27,489 nucleotides of DNA from a virus: positions 1 through 27,489 of IMG/VR virus record IMGVR_UViG_3300020183_003769; one strand, written 5' to 3'. Shown in pieces: positions 1 to 7,712 of the stretch (the first letter of the stretch is position 1; each line of letters opens with the position of its first letter). Below the pieces are notes generated by a model. The model did not search any database and was not told where the DNA came from. It saw only the letters and a program-made list of their open reading frames with translations. A program made the position numbers and the translations under genes.

Positions 1-1049
1 GTGATGGAAAAACTAGATTTACTGATGGGAAGGATGTTAATGGTGATCCACATTTTGAGATGTGTGTTAGTGACGGGACAACAGTCACCGCAAAGGTTAC
101 TGATCCATCCTCACCAACTTGGACCTGTGCCGGGGTTTTTACCGATGTACAAGATTTAAATACCGCTCAATTAACACCGGAACAAAAAACACAATTACAA
201 AACTACGCTGATACCGTAGGTGGTGTGTATTCACAATTCCCACCAACTGGGTATAGTGCACAAGAATTTGATAAACTTGACGTTACTAAAATAAATAGTA
301 TTGGTGAGTCATTTAAAAGTTTCCCACCTAATACCATGTTTATTTGGATTAGAAAGGGATTAATGAACGCGACTCCGGATCAAGTACTTGATGTTACAAA
401 CTACATTGCTGATATGAGTCCTAAATTGACAACAAAAATACCAAGTATTAAGGATGACACTTATGAATATTGTATAACAGCTAAGGGATTATTCCCAACG
501 GCACAAAAATTTCCTCCGACTATTAGTTACGATAATTTGAAAGTAAGAATAAATGATGTCAATACGGGTTTAAAAAAGGGTTCGTGGACAATGTTTTGTC
601 CGGAAGCTGGTGAAAGAACTAAAATAGATCAAAACGCTTCCGATATGAATAAATGTAGGGAAGCTATTAAATTCTTATATTCTTGTAAATATAAGAAAGG
701 TAAATTAGTAGATAGACAAAAATGTCAATCATTTAAAACTGTCTTCACAAATAGATATATTGCTCACAGATGTAACACACTTGGAGCTTATAACAAATCA
801 GTAAATATACTTGGTCTTGGTATTAAAAAAGAATTTGAGGACTTATTGAACGACGTGGATACTCAGTTTGGGATCGGTACATTTAATCAAAATCTAATGG
901 AGTCTCTACGAACATCAGGTACATTAGATTATACAATAAATAAATTTGTACTGGAAGCAATCAAAAGTAAAAAAACTAAATCAACTGATCCAATCGGGTA
1001 CATTGTTAAGAAAAATTTATTAGAGGAGTTTAAAAGACGTATTAAATAA
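1..1049 (+). CDS. Unknown phage protein, 5' end cut off by the window
   Basis: The reading frame is open from the first bases (codons from position 3), so the gene begins before the window; the ATG at 60 is probably internal. The visible part is about 348 residues. It has scattered cysteines (for example in FCPEAG, KCREA, YSCKY, KCQSF and HRCNT), which could form disulfides or bind metal, and a basic C-terminus. I recognise no catalytic motif. The next gene starts one base after the stop, so the two are cotranscribed. The N-terminal part is rich in D, G, T and P, as in extended virion-type segments. A structural or virion-associated role is only inferred from context. Confidence 0.8.
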   Translation, partial: DGKTRFTDGKDVNGDPHFEMCVSDGTTVTAKVTDPSSPTWTCAGVFTDVQDLNTAQLTPEQKTQLQNYADTVGGVYSQFPPTGYSAQEFDKLDVTKINSIGESFKSFPPNTMFIWIRKGLMNATPDQVLDVTNYIADMSPKLTTKIPSIKDDTYEYCITAKGLFPTAQKFPPTISYDNLKVRINDVNTGLKKGSWTMFCPEAGERTKIDQNASDMNKCREAIKFLYSCKYKKGKLVDRQKCQSFKTVFTNRYIAHRCNTLGAYNKSVNILGLGIKKEFEDLLNDVDTQFGIGTFNQNLMESLRTSGTLDYTINKFVLEAIKSKKTKSTDPIGYIVKKNLLEEFKRRIK

Positions 1050-1050
1050 T

Positions 1051-1578
1051 ATGGAACAAGATACATCACACATGATTGAGGACATCCTAAGTGAGGTTCA
1101 TTACTGGAGGTCTAGGGGTTTAACCGAACAGGAAATAGCCGCTGGACTTAAGGATATGTTTGGGTCTCTAACCGATAAGGTTGGTTTAGGGTTTGGTCAG
1201 ACCATTAAAAAGGAAATTGTTCGATGGTTACTAGCTAAAATTGGGATAAACCCAAATACATGGACAGCTGTTGTTTTTGAAAACGCTTTCGCTGATTTAA
1301 ACTTTAGTGACTACGGTAAGGTATTTACCGATTGTGCGTTTACAACTGGTCTGTTAGCTAAGGCGATTATTGAGTCGTTTATTGATAAATGGAGATATGA
1401 AAAAGGGTTTAACAATATGTTTCTAGTGTTTCTACAGGAAACTGTTGTTGAATCGGTAGCAGACAGTGATATTGTTAACAAACTGGAGGATAAAATAAAC
1501 CCGATTATCTGCCCAATATTGAGTAAAGGTTTTGGTGTATTTAAGGACGCTATTGCCGGATCAACAAAAGCTTTATAA
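1051..1578 (+). CDS. Unknown protein, partner of the preceding gene
   Basis: A 175-residue protein starting one base after the upstream stop codon, so probably translationally coupled. The N-terminus (about residues 1-35) looks helical and contains a RGLTEQEIAAGL segment. A glycine-containing segment (VGLGFGQTIKKEIVRWLLAKIG, split here as VGLGFGQT then IKKEIVRWLLAKIG) and a hydrophobic C-terminus (PIICPILSKGFGVFKDAIAG) could associate with a membrane or with other subunits, but there is no clear transmembrane span. No known family is recognised. It is the last gene before a terminator. Confidence 0.75.
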   Translation: MEQDTSHMIEDILSEVHYWRSRGLTEQEIAAGLKDMFGSLTDKVGLGFGQTIKKEIVRWLLAKIGINPNTWTAVVFENAFADLNFSDYGKVFTDCAFTTGLLAKAIIESFIDKWRYEKGFNNMFLVFLQETVVESVADSDIVNKLEDKINPIICPILSKGFGVFKDAIAGSTKAL

Positions 1579-1670
1579 GTTTTTGGTTCGGTATATAAAA
1601 CTTATCTGATGTAGTTATCGGATAAGGATAAACCAACTAATGAAAGGGGGGTGTTCAATTATCTAGCAGA

Positions 1671-1699
1671 ATGGGGTCTATGACCTCATTTTGTTTTTT
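1671..1699 (+). terminator. Rho-independent terminator
   Basis: An 8-bp stem ATGGGGTC/GACCTCAT (one G-U pair) with a 3-nt TAT loop, followed by a T-rich tract. It closes the first two-gene operon. The 90 bases before it hold a second possible hairpin (CTTATC near 1600 with GATAAG near 1622) but no gene. Confidence 0.75.
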
Positions 1700-1733
1700 A
1701 GACTATTTATATTTAAGATATTATTATTAATTT

Positions 1734-2786
1734 ATGAACATGACAGATGAAAAGTTTGATCTATCAATTATTATCCCAACATATAATAGCGTACAGTACC
1801 TGGACGAATGTATTGAGTCTATTTTAATTTCAGGTATCGGATTTAAATATGAAGTGTTGTTTGGAATTGATGGTTGTGACGTATCTTTAAAATATTTTAA
1901 GGAAAAGGAATTACCAAAAAATTTTAAGGTGTTTTTGTTCACCGAAAACGGTGGTCCATATACGATAAAAAACACACTAGCGACACTCTCAAAATCAAAT
2001 ACATTACTGTTTTTCGATTCAGACGATATTATGGGTGAATTAATGATTGGTAATACAGTCTCAAATATCGGTAAATACACATGTATTAAATCTAAATTAG
2101 TTAATTTTAACAATAATTCAGGAAACATAGACATAAAAAGGTCAAAATCTTACGGTGAGGGAGTCTTTTCAATTAGAAAGGATACATTTATTTCAATGAA
2201 TGGGTTTGAACCTTGGATTTGTGCTGCGGATTCTGACTTTATGAACAGGATTTACAAATCAAAGGTTTCAGTACTATACACACAAGATATTATGTTTTAT
2301 CGTAGACTTCATAATTCAGGATTAACAACAAGACCGGACACTGGGTTTAGATCGATATTACGAAGTAAGTATTCTAGAATTATAAAACAAAAAGTGGGTC
2401 CTGGGAATCCACAGAAACTAAACACTCGTGAATTTACTGAATTATCGTTGATTAGTGGTGATGTAGAATTTACAATAAATTCAGATTTAATTGTGAAAAA
2501 ACGAGACGATATTGTTGGTAAGTTATTACAGAATGGTGAACCGAGAAAACGAGTCGAACCTAGGGAAATTAATTATGAGGAAGTTAATAAAAACAAAAAT
2601 ATTAAAGAAAATACTGTTAACAAAAATACAAAACTAATACCTAAAAACAGACAAGAATTGATTGACAGTAAGAAAAATTCAGGATCATTAAATAGTACAT
2701 CAAAAAATATGTTCAACAATAAACCAAATAGAAGATTAGACCTACCAAATGTAAATCTGGGTAGGGACAATCTGAGAATAAATTAA
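1734..2786 (+). CDS. Family 2-type glycosyltransferase with basic C-terminal tail
   Basis: 350 residues. The N-terminal GT-A fold is shown by SIIIPTYNS (residues 11-19), the ECIESIL helix and the DxD-like FFDSDD (94-98) that would hold the nucleotide-sugar metal; a later acidic segment (CAADSDFMNRIY) fits the acceptor side. After about residue 230 the protein becomes lysine- and asparagine-rich and low in complexity, ending in a segment that closely matches the C-terminus of the glycosyltransferase at 3385-5118 (PNRRLDLPNVNLG here). First gene of a three-gene operon with a methyltransferase. A second ATG lies at 1740. A TATTTAT box is at 1704. The sugar and acceptor are unknown; decoration of virion or host glycans is inferred. 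Confidence 0.88.
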   Translation: MNMTDEKFDLSIIIPTYNSVQYLDECIESILISGIGFKYEVLFGIDGCDVSLKYFKEKELPKNFKVFLFTENGGPYTIKNTLATLSKSNTLLFFDSDDIMGELMIGNTVSNIGKYTCIKSKLVNFNNNSGNIDIKRSKSYGEGVFSIRKDTFISMNGFEPWICAADSDFMNRIYKSKVSVLYTQDIMFYRRLHNSGLTTRPDTGFRSILRSKYSRIIKQKVGPGNPQKLNTREFTELSLISGDVEFTINSDLIVKKRDDIVGKLLQNGEPRKRVEPREINYEEVNKNKNIKENTVNKNTKLIPKNRQELIDSKKNSGSLNSTSKNMFNNKPNRRLDLPNVNLGRDNLRIN

Positions 2787-2793
2787 TTACATT

Positions 2794-3381
2794 ATGTTTA
2801 ACTCTAAAATTTACTGGGAAAATAGATACAATAACGGACAAACGTCAGGAAATGGATCTTATGGATTTTTAGCTGACTATAAGTCCGAAGTGATAAACAA
2901 TTACATATCTGAAAATAACATAAAATCACTACTAGAATATGGTTGTGGTGATGGTAATCAATTAAGTATGATCGATTGTCAGGAGGTAATCGGTCTTGAT
3001 GTTTCAAAAACCGCTATTGATAAATGTATTAAACTGATGCCTAATCGTGAATTTCATGTACTAAGTGGTAATAAATTTATTAATAAAAAAACTGACTTAT
3101 TACTATCTTTGGATGTAATTTTTCATTTAGTGGAGGATTCTGTTTATGAAAATTATATGAATAATATTATTAATCACTCTAGTGATCATTTAATAATATA
3201 TTCAGCCAATTTTGATGATAGTAAAACGTTTGGTTCACATGTTAGGACTAGAAATTTTACAAATCATAAAAAACTAAATGAGAATTACATGTTAATCCGT
3301 GTTGAGAAAAATAAGTTCCCGTCTACGGATCATAAAATGGGTAGTTTTTCTGATTGGTTTTTTTATAGGAGAAAGGGGTAA
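2794..3381 (+). CDS. SAM-dependent methyltransferase (class I)
   Basis: 195 residues. The SAM-binding motif I is LLEYGCGDGNQ (about 46-56), followed by an acidic motif II-like VIGLDVS (66-71) and a motif IV-like LLLSLDVIFHL. Class I methyltransferases of this size commonly sit in glycan clusters and methylate sugars or small molecules; the substrate cannot be read from the sequence. It lies 7 bp after one glycosyltransferase and 3 bp before the next, so all three are one operon. Confidence 0.88.
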   Translation: MFNSKIYWENRYNNGQTSGNGSYGFLADYKSEVINNYISENNIKSLLEYGCGDGNQLSMIDCQEVIGLDVSKTAIDKCIKLMPNREFHVLSGNKFINKKTDLLLSLDVIFHLVEDSVYENYMNNIINHSSDHLIIYSANFDDSKTFGSHVRTRNFTNHKKLNENYMLIRVEKNKFPSTDHKMGSFSDWFFYRRKG

Positions 3382-3384
3382 TAA

Positions 3385-5118
3385 ATGGATGTCAGTATTA
3401 TAATAGTAGCCCATAAATATAGTGAGTATCTTCACGACGCGATCAAAAGTGCTTTAAATCAAAATTTTAACGGTAGTTATGAAGTAATTTTATCCTCAGA
3501 TGGTAATCCAGAGTTACTGGATATCGCTAATTTTTATAATATTAGATTCGTTTTAAATGAAAAAGTTGATACGTTGAAAAGCTGGTCATCAAACGTCAAT
3601 AATTCTTTATCGGTGTGTTCTGGCAGATATATTAAAATGTTACATTATGACGATGTTTTAGATCCAAACTCAATATCAACACTTTTTAGTGGTATTAATG
3701 ATAGTGGGTATTCTATGGTTTTCGCTAACGCGATAAACTTTAAAAATAACGATAATAGGATCTTAATAAGACCAAACAAAAAAAACTTAACTATTAATGA
3801 TTTATTAGATAAAAACGAAATACATGTCGGGTCAATAATGTTTAATCGGATGGATGTGATAAGTTTGGGTGGATTTGATACTTCGCTTGAATACGCCGAG
3901 GAGTATGATTTTTATTTAAAATTATTATCTAACGGTAAGAAATTCTTGTATATAGATGATGTCGTTTATCATTACAGAATACACAATGAACAAAAGGGTA
4001 CATTGTCACTATCTAAAAATGAAAAAATTAATAAGAAAAGAATTATTAATAAAATAAAAACAAAATATAGGGGTCATAAGTTGGTAATTTGTGGCATGGC
4101 TACAACCATCAATAGAAAGAACGAAATGGTGTTGTCGGTAAATTCAATAATCGGTCAAGTGGATAAATTAGTAATCTATCAAAATGGGTATAAGGATGGG
4201 TCGATATTTAACCACAACCCAAAAGTGGAAATCATTAGTTCATTGGACACTGGTATTGATATGGGGGACGCTGGCAAATACTATACAATATCTAAATATA
4301 ACGATGGTAATTATTACTATTTCTCAATTGACGACGATATTATTTACCCATCAAATTATGTGAAAAGTACAATTAAAAAAATAAACGAATATGATGGTAA
4401 TGTTATTGTAAGTTATCACGGTAGAATTTTAAATAAAAACCCAAAATCATATTATAAGGACTATAAACAAGTTTTACACTTTATAAAAAACCAAAAAAAC
4501 GACGTGTTTGTACATTTTGGTGGTACTGGAGTTATGGCTTTTGATACTAGAATTGTAAAAATAACATTTGATTTGTTTAAAACCAGAAACATGGCAGATA
4601 TTTGGGTTGGTAGGTATTCACAACAAACCAAAACCCCAATATTGTGTCTAAAACATGAACAAAATTGGTTAAACCAAATTGAGATTAACTCTGGTTCCAT
4701 TTTTAGTACTCACTCAATTAAGGATCTGGGTCAAAATGAATTAATAAAAGATTTAGACTTTAGTAAAATTATTGTTCATGATTTGTTATTATCCACTAAC
4801 AACTATTTACCCATTGAACGTGATGTTAAAATAATAAAACCCAAAGAAAAATACGATATAATAGAGAACACCACCAGAAAAAAAGTAATTAAAAACAATA
4901 GTGTTATAATACCAAACCTAACCGGAAAACAAGAAAGAGTGAACAATGTCATAACTGAGGTTAGAACTGACAAAAGTAGAGATCTGGAAACAAAAATAAA
5001 AAAAGAAACCAATATTAATAGTACATCAATATCTAATACCAGTAAAAAGTTCCAAAAAATATTACCAAACAGGAAGTTAAACTTGCCAATAATTAATTTG
5101 GGTAAAAAATCAAAATAA
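3385..5118 (+). CDS. Bifunctional glycosyltransferase with two GT-A modules
   Basis: 577 residues. Module one: VSIIIVAHKYSEYL (3-16), then HYDD (87-90) as the DxD-like motif, as in family 2 enzymes. Module two starts near residue 230 (KLVICGMATTINRKNEM) and has FSIDDDIIYPSNY (about 313-325) as its metal motif and a GGTGVMAFDT segment further on. The last 80 residues are K/N-rich, with a tail (PNRKLNLPIINLG) shared with the glycosyltransferase at 1734-2786. Two modules in one chain suggest it adds two sugars or alternating units. Last gene of the operon; a host-like promoter follows immediately. Confidence 0.88.
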   Translation: MDVSIIIVAHKYSEYLHDAIKSALNQNFNGSYEVILSSDGNPELLDIANFYNIRFVLNEKVDTLKSWSSNVNNSLSVCSGRYIKMLHYDDVLDPNSISTLFSGINDSGYSMVFANAINFKNNDNRILIRPNKKNLTINDLLDKNEIHVGSIMFNRMDVISLGGFDTSLEYAEEYDFYLKLLSNGKKFLYIDDVVYHYRIHNEQKGTLSLSKNEKINKKRIINKIKTKYRGHKLVICGMATTINRKNEMVLSVNSIIGQVDKLVIYQNGYKDGSIFNHNPKVEIISSLDTGIDMGDAGKYYTISKYNDGNYYYFSIDDDIIYPSNYVKSTIKKINEYDGNVIVSYHGRILNKNPKSYYKDYKQVLHFIKNQKNDVFVHFGGTGVMAFDTRIVKITFDLFKTRNMADIWVGRYSQQTKTPILCLKHEQNWLNQIEINSGSIFSTHSIKDLGQNELIKDLDFSKIIVHDLLLSTNNYLPIERDVKIIKPKEKYDIIENTTRKKVIKNNSVIIPNLTGKQERVNNVITEVRTDKSRDLETKIKKETNINSTSISNTSKKFQKILPNRKLNLPIINLGKKSK

Positions 5119-5119
5119 T

Positions 5120-5150
5120 TTGTTTTATTGATTGTAAACAATTATATTTG
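5120..5150 (+). promoter_or_regulatory. Bacteroidota-type promoter
   Basis: TTG at 5120-5122 and TATATTTG at 5143-5150, spaced 20 bp, matching the -33/-7 elements (TTG and TAnnTTTG) of Bacteroidota housekeeping promoters. It precedes the small gene at 5168 and possibly tRNA-Arg. Confidence 0.7.
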
Positions 5151-5167
5151 TCCTAAAATAGTTATTT

Positions 5168-5344
5168 ATGTATGTAATAATTAAACACGTTATGACCGAC
5201 AAAAGAAAACGTTTGCCGGTTATCATATTGAATTCTGAAAGTGAGATTTGGGAATTTGATTCTCTTGAGGAAGCTGAAAAAATGAGAGAAATCTTTGAAT
5301 TGAATTCAGATTCGGGTCACAAATATGAAGTAAGAAAGATATAA
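5168..5344 (+). CDS. Small unknown protein, 58 residues
   Basis: Starts MYVIIKHVMTDKRKRLPVI and continues with an acidic helix (SLEEAEKMREIFELN) and a C-terminal GHKYEVRKI. This is the compact alpha/beta pattern of many small phage proteins whose SLEEAE segment precedes a short strand. An internal ATG at 5192 would give a 50-residue version. It has its own Bacteroidota-like promoter and ends 5 bp before tRNA-Arg. Function unknown. Confidence 0.65.
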   Translation: MYVIIKHVMTDKRKRLPVIILNSESEIWEFDSLEEAEKMREIFELNSDSGHKYEVRKI

Positions 5345-5349
5345 AATCT

Positions 5350-5423
5350 GGTCCCGTAGCTCAGCTGGATAGAGCAACTGCCTTCTAAGCAGTAGGTCGA
5401 TGGTTCGAATCCATCCGGGATCA
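5350..5423 (+). tRNA. tRNA-Arg (anticodon UCU)
   Basis: Acceptor GGTCCCG pairs with CGGGATC (one G-U pair); the D-arm has GCTCAGCTGGATAGAGC; the anticodon stem ACTGC/GCAGT frames the loop CTTCTAA; the T-arm is GATGG-TTCGAAT-CCATC; the discriminator is A. CCA is not encoded. It reads AGA/AGG codons, useful in an AT-rich phage genome. Confidence 0.97.
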
Positions 5424-5439
5424 CTAATCAAATAAATCC

Positions 5440-6144
5440 ATGACAATGAAAAATTTTTTAATCGTTTTTAGTGTTTGTTTTTTTATAACATTGTTTTTAC
5501 CGAAAAGTTTATTTAGAAAATTTGATCGTATTTTAAGTAATACCAAAACCTCTCATACATCAACAAGTGGCGAAGGTACTAAATACACGTCAGATCCTAA
5601 AACTATGGAGTATTTTAATGAAATATGTCTTAAAAGTGAAACAAACCCAATCCAACGTAAATCACCAAAAAAATATAAAAAAGATGTGAAAATTTTTGTG
5701 TACGGTGATTATGAACCATATATGTTGGATGAGGTTAAAATTGTTGTTGATGACTTGAATAGTATTATTGTACCGATAGAGGTCTCGATTGTTGGTAACA
5801 AAAACGAATCGAATATGGTTATGTATTTTGGTAACTACGAATCTTTCATATCTGATAATCCGGATTTAAAACGAATCGGTAAACTTAAAAACTGTGAAGG
5901 GTTTTTTACCACTAAAAGTAGTAAATCAAACGAAATAAAATCATCCAGGATTTTTATAAATTTACCGAGACAGGATAGTTATAATGACGTTAGAGACGCT
6001 ATACGTGAAGAAATAACCCAATCATTGGGGTTTTATAACGACAGTTGGTTATACCCAGAGAGTTGTTTTTACCAAGGTCAAAATGAGGTTTTGGAATATT
6101 CCGGTGTTGATGTTAAATTAATTAAACTTTTATATAATGACTGA
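5440..6144 (+). CDS. Exported DUF2927-like protein
   Basis: 234 residues, with ATGs at 5440 and 5446. The N-terminus is a signal peptide or membrane anchor (FLIVFSVCFFITLFLP). The C-terminal part holds REEITQSLGFYNDSWLYPES, which matches the EExxQxLGxxNDS pattern I associate with the DUF2927 family, proteins of unknown but peptidase-like appearance. This suggests an envelope-located phage protein, but the family call is from memory of the motif. The gene starts 16 bp after tRNA-Arg, and its stop overlaps the start of the next small gene. Confidence 0.7.
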   Translation: MTMKNFLIVFSVCFFITLFLPKSLFRKFDRILSNTKTSHTSTSGEGTKYTSDPKTMEYFNEICLKSETNPIQRKSPKKYKKDVKIFVYGDYEPYMLDEVKIVVDDLNSIIVPIEVSIVGNKNESNMVMYFGNYESFISDNPDLKRIGKLKNCEGFFTTKSSKSNEIKSSRIFINLPRQDSYNDVRDAIREEITQSLGFYNDSWLYPESCFYQGQNEVLEYSGVDVKLIKLLYND

Positions 6145-6250
6145 AGAAGAGGTCTTACAAGAATTACACGAAGAGTTTATAAACTCAGAAGAATATCAAA
6201 TATTTTTGTGGGAAATAAATAACGTTAACCCATTATCACTAGAAAATTAA
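6137..6250 (+). CDS. Small acidic protein, 37 residues
   Basis: Begins MTEEEVLQELHEEFINSEEY and ends NNVNPLSLEN. The ATG overlaps the last codons of the upstream gene by 8 bases, which supports coupled translation. It is a strongly acidic amphipathic helix with no known family. Confidence 0.5.
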   Translation: MTEEEVLQELHEEFINSEEYQIFLWEINNVNPLSLEN

Positions 6251-6258
6251 CAAAATTC

Positions 6259-6283
6259 TTGATATTTATATATAAAATATCAA
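6259..6283 (+). promoter_or_regulatory. Perfect inverted repeat abutting a start codon
   Basis: TTGATATTT (6259-6267) and AAATATCAA (6275-6283) form a 9-bp perfect repeat with a 7-nt centre, ending one base before the ATG at 6285. It contains a TATTTAT box (6263-6269). It could be an operator, a promoter element, or an RNA hairpin that hides the start. There is no T-tract, so it is not a normal terminator. Confidence 0.5.
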
Positions 6284-6284
6284 A

Positions 6285-6707
6285 ATGGGACGTAAAGTTA
6301 GATTAACTGAATCTGAATTAATAAAATTAATCAAAAATATTATTTCTGAGAGTAAATACTCAGAGGAAGATCTAAAATACACACATCCTAGAACTGGGGA
6401 TAAATGTAAAATCAAAATAGCTGAAAGTAAAACAAGAGATTCTGAGTTTGGTAGATTTGGATCTGTTTTGGTTTGTGAACAATCGGGTGACGATACAATT
6501 ATAGCTGAATTACCGGTGCATGGACCAACGTTCGAGTATGTCAGGGATTATATTTGTGATCGTCTAGAGAGGGCATACGAAATACTTGATGAAATGTTAC
6601 GTAATGAGGAGGAATTCGAGTTAAATGAGGAAATGGAACATCGTAGATGGAGGGTAATCGAAAAACCAATATCGTGTGACGTTAACTATGATGATGAGAA
6701 TTCATAG
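6285..6707 (+). CDS. Phage protein with LTExELxxLI N-terminal motif
   Basis: 140 residues. It opens with RLTESELIKLIKNIISES (6-23), a short amphipathic helix that recurs in several proteins of this window and, from memory, at the start of many Bacteroidota phage proteins. The rest (HPRTGDKCKIKIAES, then SVLVCEQSG, then an acidic helix LERAYEILDEMLRNEEEFE) looks like a small globular domain with no known family. The motif may direct the protein to a common partner such as the virion; that is inference. Confidence 0.75.
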   Translation: MGRKVRLTESELIKLIKNIISESKYSEEDLKYTHPRTGDKCKIKIAESKTRDSEFGRFGSVLVCEQSGDDTIIAELPVHGPTFEYVRDYICDRLERAYEILDEMLRNEEEFELNEEMEHRRWRVIEKPISCDVNYDDENS

Positions 6708-6725
6708 GAATTGTAATTAAAAATT

Positions 6726-6755
6726 TTGTAGTTTTAAAAAAAACAAGTATATTTG
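6726..6755 (+). promoter_or_regulatory. Bacteroidota-type promoter
   Basis: TTG at 6726-6728 and TATATTTG at 6748-6755, spaced 19 bp, 25 bp upstream of the ATG at 6781. Confidence 0.65.
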
Positions 6756-6780
6756 TCACATAATCTTAAATTATTGTGAT

Positions 6781-7089
6781 ATGTATAACGAAGTATTCTC
6801 ATCCGTATTTTACTCAACAAAACACGACTCAAAAACACTAGTGGAGAATTATGATCAGGATTCCCTATTTATGATTTATTCTGACGGAATTGATTTATCT
6901 ATTCTATTAGAAAATCTTATTGAGAATTACGAGTCATCAAAGGATTCAATTAAAGTCCCGTTAACTCAGTTACTTTGTCACCGTATCCACCTCATTGAAC
7001 AACTATTTGTGGTAAAGAGGTCAATACTCAAAACCGGGTTTAAATCACCGGAAATTTTCAATAACAATTACGAAATCTTATATAACTAA
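6781..7089 (+). CDS. Unknown protein, 102 residues
   Basis: Starts MYNEVFSSVFYSTKHDSKTL. Mostly helical, with an acidic first half and a C-terminal segment FVVKRSILKTGFKSPEIF. No signal peptide and no recognised motif. It has its own host-like promoter and is followed 3 bp later by a lipoprotein gene, so the two form a small operon ending at the terminator near 7400. Early expression is suggested by the promoter type. Confidence 0.7.
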   Translation: MYNEVFSSVFYSTKHDSKTLVENYDQDSLFMIYSDGIDLSILLENLIENYESSKDSIKVPLTQLLCHRIHLIEQLFVVKRSILKTGFKSPEIFNNNYEILYN

Positions 7090-7092
7090 AAT

Positions 7093-7374
7093 ATGAAAAA
7101 GTACAGTTTAATTTTAATTGGGTTTTCTTTGTTCTCCTGTAAAACAATGAACATTGTTGAGTACCGATCTGACGATAAAGTTACCTTATCCTGGGACTCC
7201 GATAAAGCCGATACGTTTGATGTATATTCATCTGACACCCTTTTGGTCCCAAAGATACCATGTTCCGGAACGAATGAAATGACAATCCACAATTACCCCC
7301 CAGGTAACTACAAGTTTATTTTCAAGTCAAATGGTGATGTAGTTGAGACTAGGAAAATTATAATCCACAATTAA
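7093..7374 (+). CDS. Small lipoprotein
   Basis: 93 residues. The N-terminus MKKYSLILIGFSLFSCK is a type II signal peptide with lipobox LFSC, cysteine at residue 16. The mature part is a beta-rich domain (VTLSWDSDKADTFDVYSSD, later YPPGNYKFIFKSNGDVVETRKI) that resembles a fibronectin/Ig-like fold. In phages such lipoproteins may alter the infected cell's surface, for example to exclude other phages; that role is inferred, not seen. Confidence 0.8.
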   Translation: MKKYSLILIGFSLFSCKTMNIVEYRSDDKVTLSWDSDKADTFDVYSSDTLLVPKIPCSGTNEMTIHNYPPGNYKFIFKSNGDVVETRKIIIHN

Positions 7375-7391
7375 TAGAATACTATACACAG

Positions 7392-7417
7392 ACCCGAATT
7401 TTTTCGGGTTTTTTTAT
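7392..7417 (+). terminator. Rho-independent terminator
   Basis: ACCCGAA, then a TTT(T)-type loop, then TTCGGGT and a run of T. It ends the 6781-7374 operon. Confidence 0.85.
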
Positions 7418-7435
7418 TTAATTCATACAAATTAC

Positions 7436-7470
7436 TTGACAAATCAAAAAAAGTGTCCTTTTTTTATAAC
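7436..7470 (+). promoter_or_regulatory. Possible promoter for the leader-peptide transcript
   Basis: TTGACA at 7436-7441 followed by AAATCAAAA and then GTGTC, nearly identical to the promoter at 14655 (TTGACAAATCAAAA...TGTC). The -7 position is less clear (TATAAC at 7465). It lies upstream of the small reading frame at 7491. Confidence 0.45.
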
Positions 7471-7490
7471 AAAACGTATAGAAAACACAA

Positions 7491-7553
7491 ATGAAAACAT
7501 TACATATCATATCTTTAATAGGGTTAGCTGAGGCTGGTGACGATACTATTTAG
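7491..7553 (+). CDS. Possible 20-residue leader peptide
   Basis: ATG at 7491 to TAG at 7551 encodes a peptide beginning MKTLHIISLIGLAEAG. Its stop codon overlaps by one base the 5' arm of a helix that competes with the downstream terminator. That placement, not the peptide sequence, is why I list it. It could be a chance frame. Confidence 0.4.
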   Translation: MKTLHIISLIGLAEAGDDTI

Positions 7554-7618
7554 GGAGATGGTGTGATAATTTACATATATTAATTTTTAAACCCATCTCC
7601 AAAAGAGGTGGGTTTTTT
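7553..7618 (+). terminator. Attenuator-like terminator with competing helix
   Basis: Terminator hairpin: CCCATCTC (7592-7599), CAAAA loop with 7600, GAGGTGGG (7605-7612), then six T. The 5' arm also pairs perfectly (8 bp) with GGAGATGG at 7554-7561, which gives a mutually exclusive antiterminator. The upstream arm begins at the stop codon of the 7491 peptide, so a ribosome there would cover it and favour termination. What lies downstream is the tRNA/structured-RNA region, although that has its own promoter at 7649. Confidence 0.6.
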
Positions 7619-7648
7619 GATTTTATATGAAAAAAAATTAAAAATTAT

Positions 7649-7679
7649 TTGACAGTTAAATAAATAATGATTAATTTTG
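7649..7679 (+). promoter_or_regulatory. Bacteroidota-type promoter of the tRNA cluster
   Basis: TTGACA at 7649-7654 and TAATTTTG at 7672-7679; 20 bp separate TTG from TA. It directly precedes a boxA-like sequence. Confidence 0.75.
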
Positions 7680-7683
7680 TGGT

Positions 7684-7694
7684 GTTCTTTGAAA
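7684..7694 (+). promoter_or_regulatory. boxA-like antitermination element
   Basis: GTTCTTTGAAA just after the promoter. The same core GTTCTTTGA occurs at the 5' end of the large RNA (14712) and of the tmRNA (17209-17217, minus strand). Bacteroidota rRNA leaders carry very similar sequences, and E. coli rRNA boxA (GCTCTTTAACA) is related. The expected role is recruiting Nus factors to stop premature termination. Confidence 0.6.
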
Positions 7695-7712
7695 TATTGG
7701 TCATGAAAAGAT

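Noticed and set aside
4461-5141. Minus-strand open frames within the double glycosyltransferase gene
   Set aside because: Shadows of an AT-rich K/N-rich coding sequence; they translate to F/L-rich peptides without motifs.
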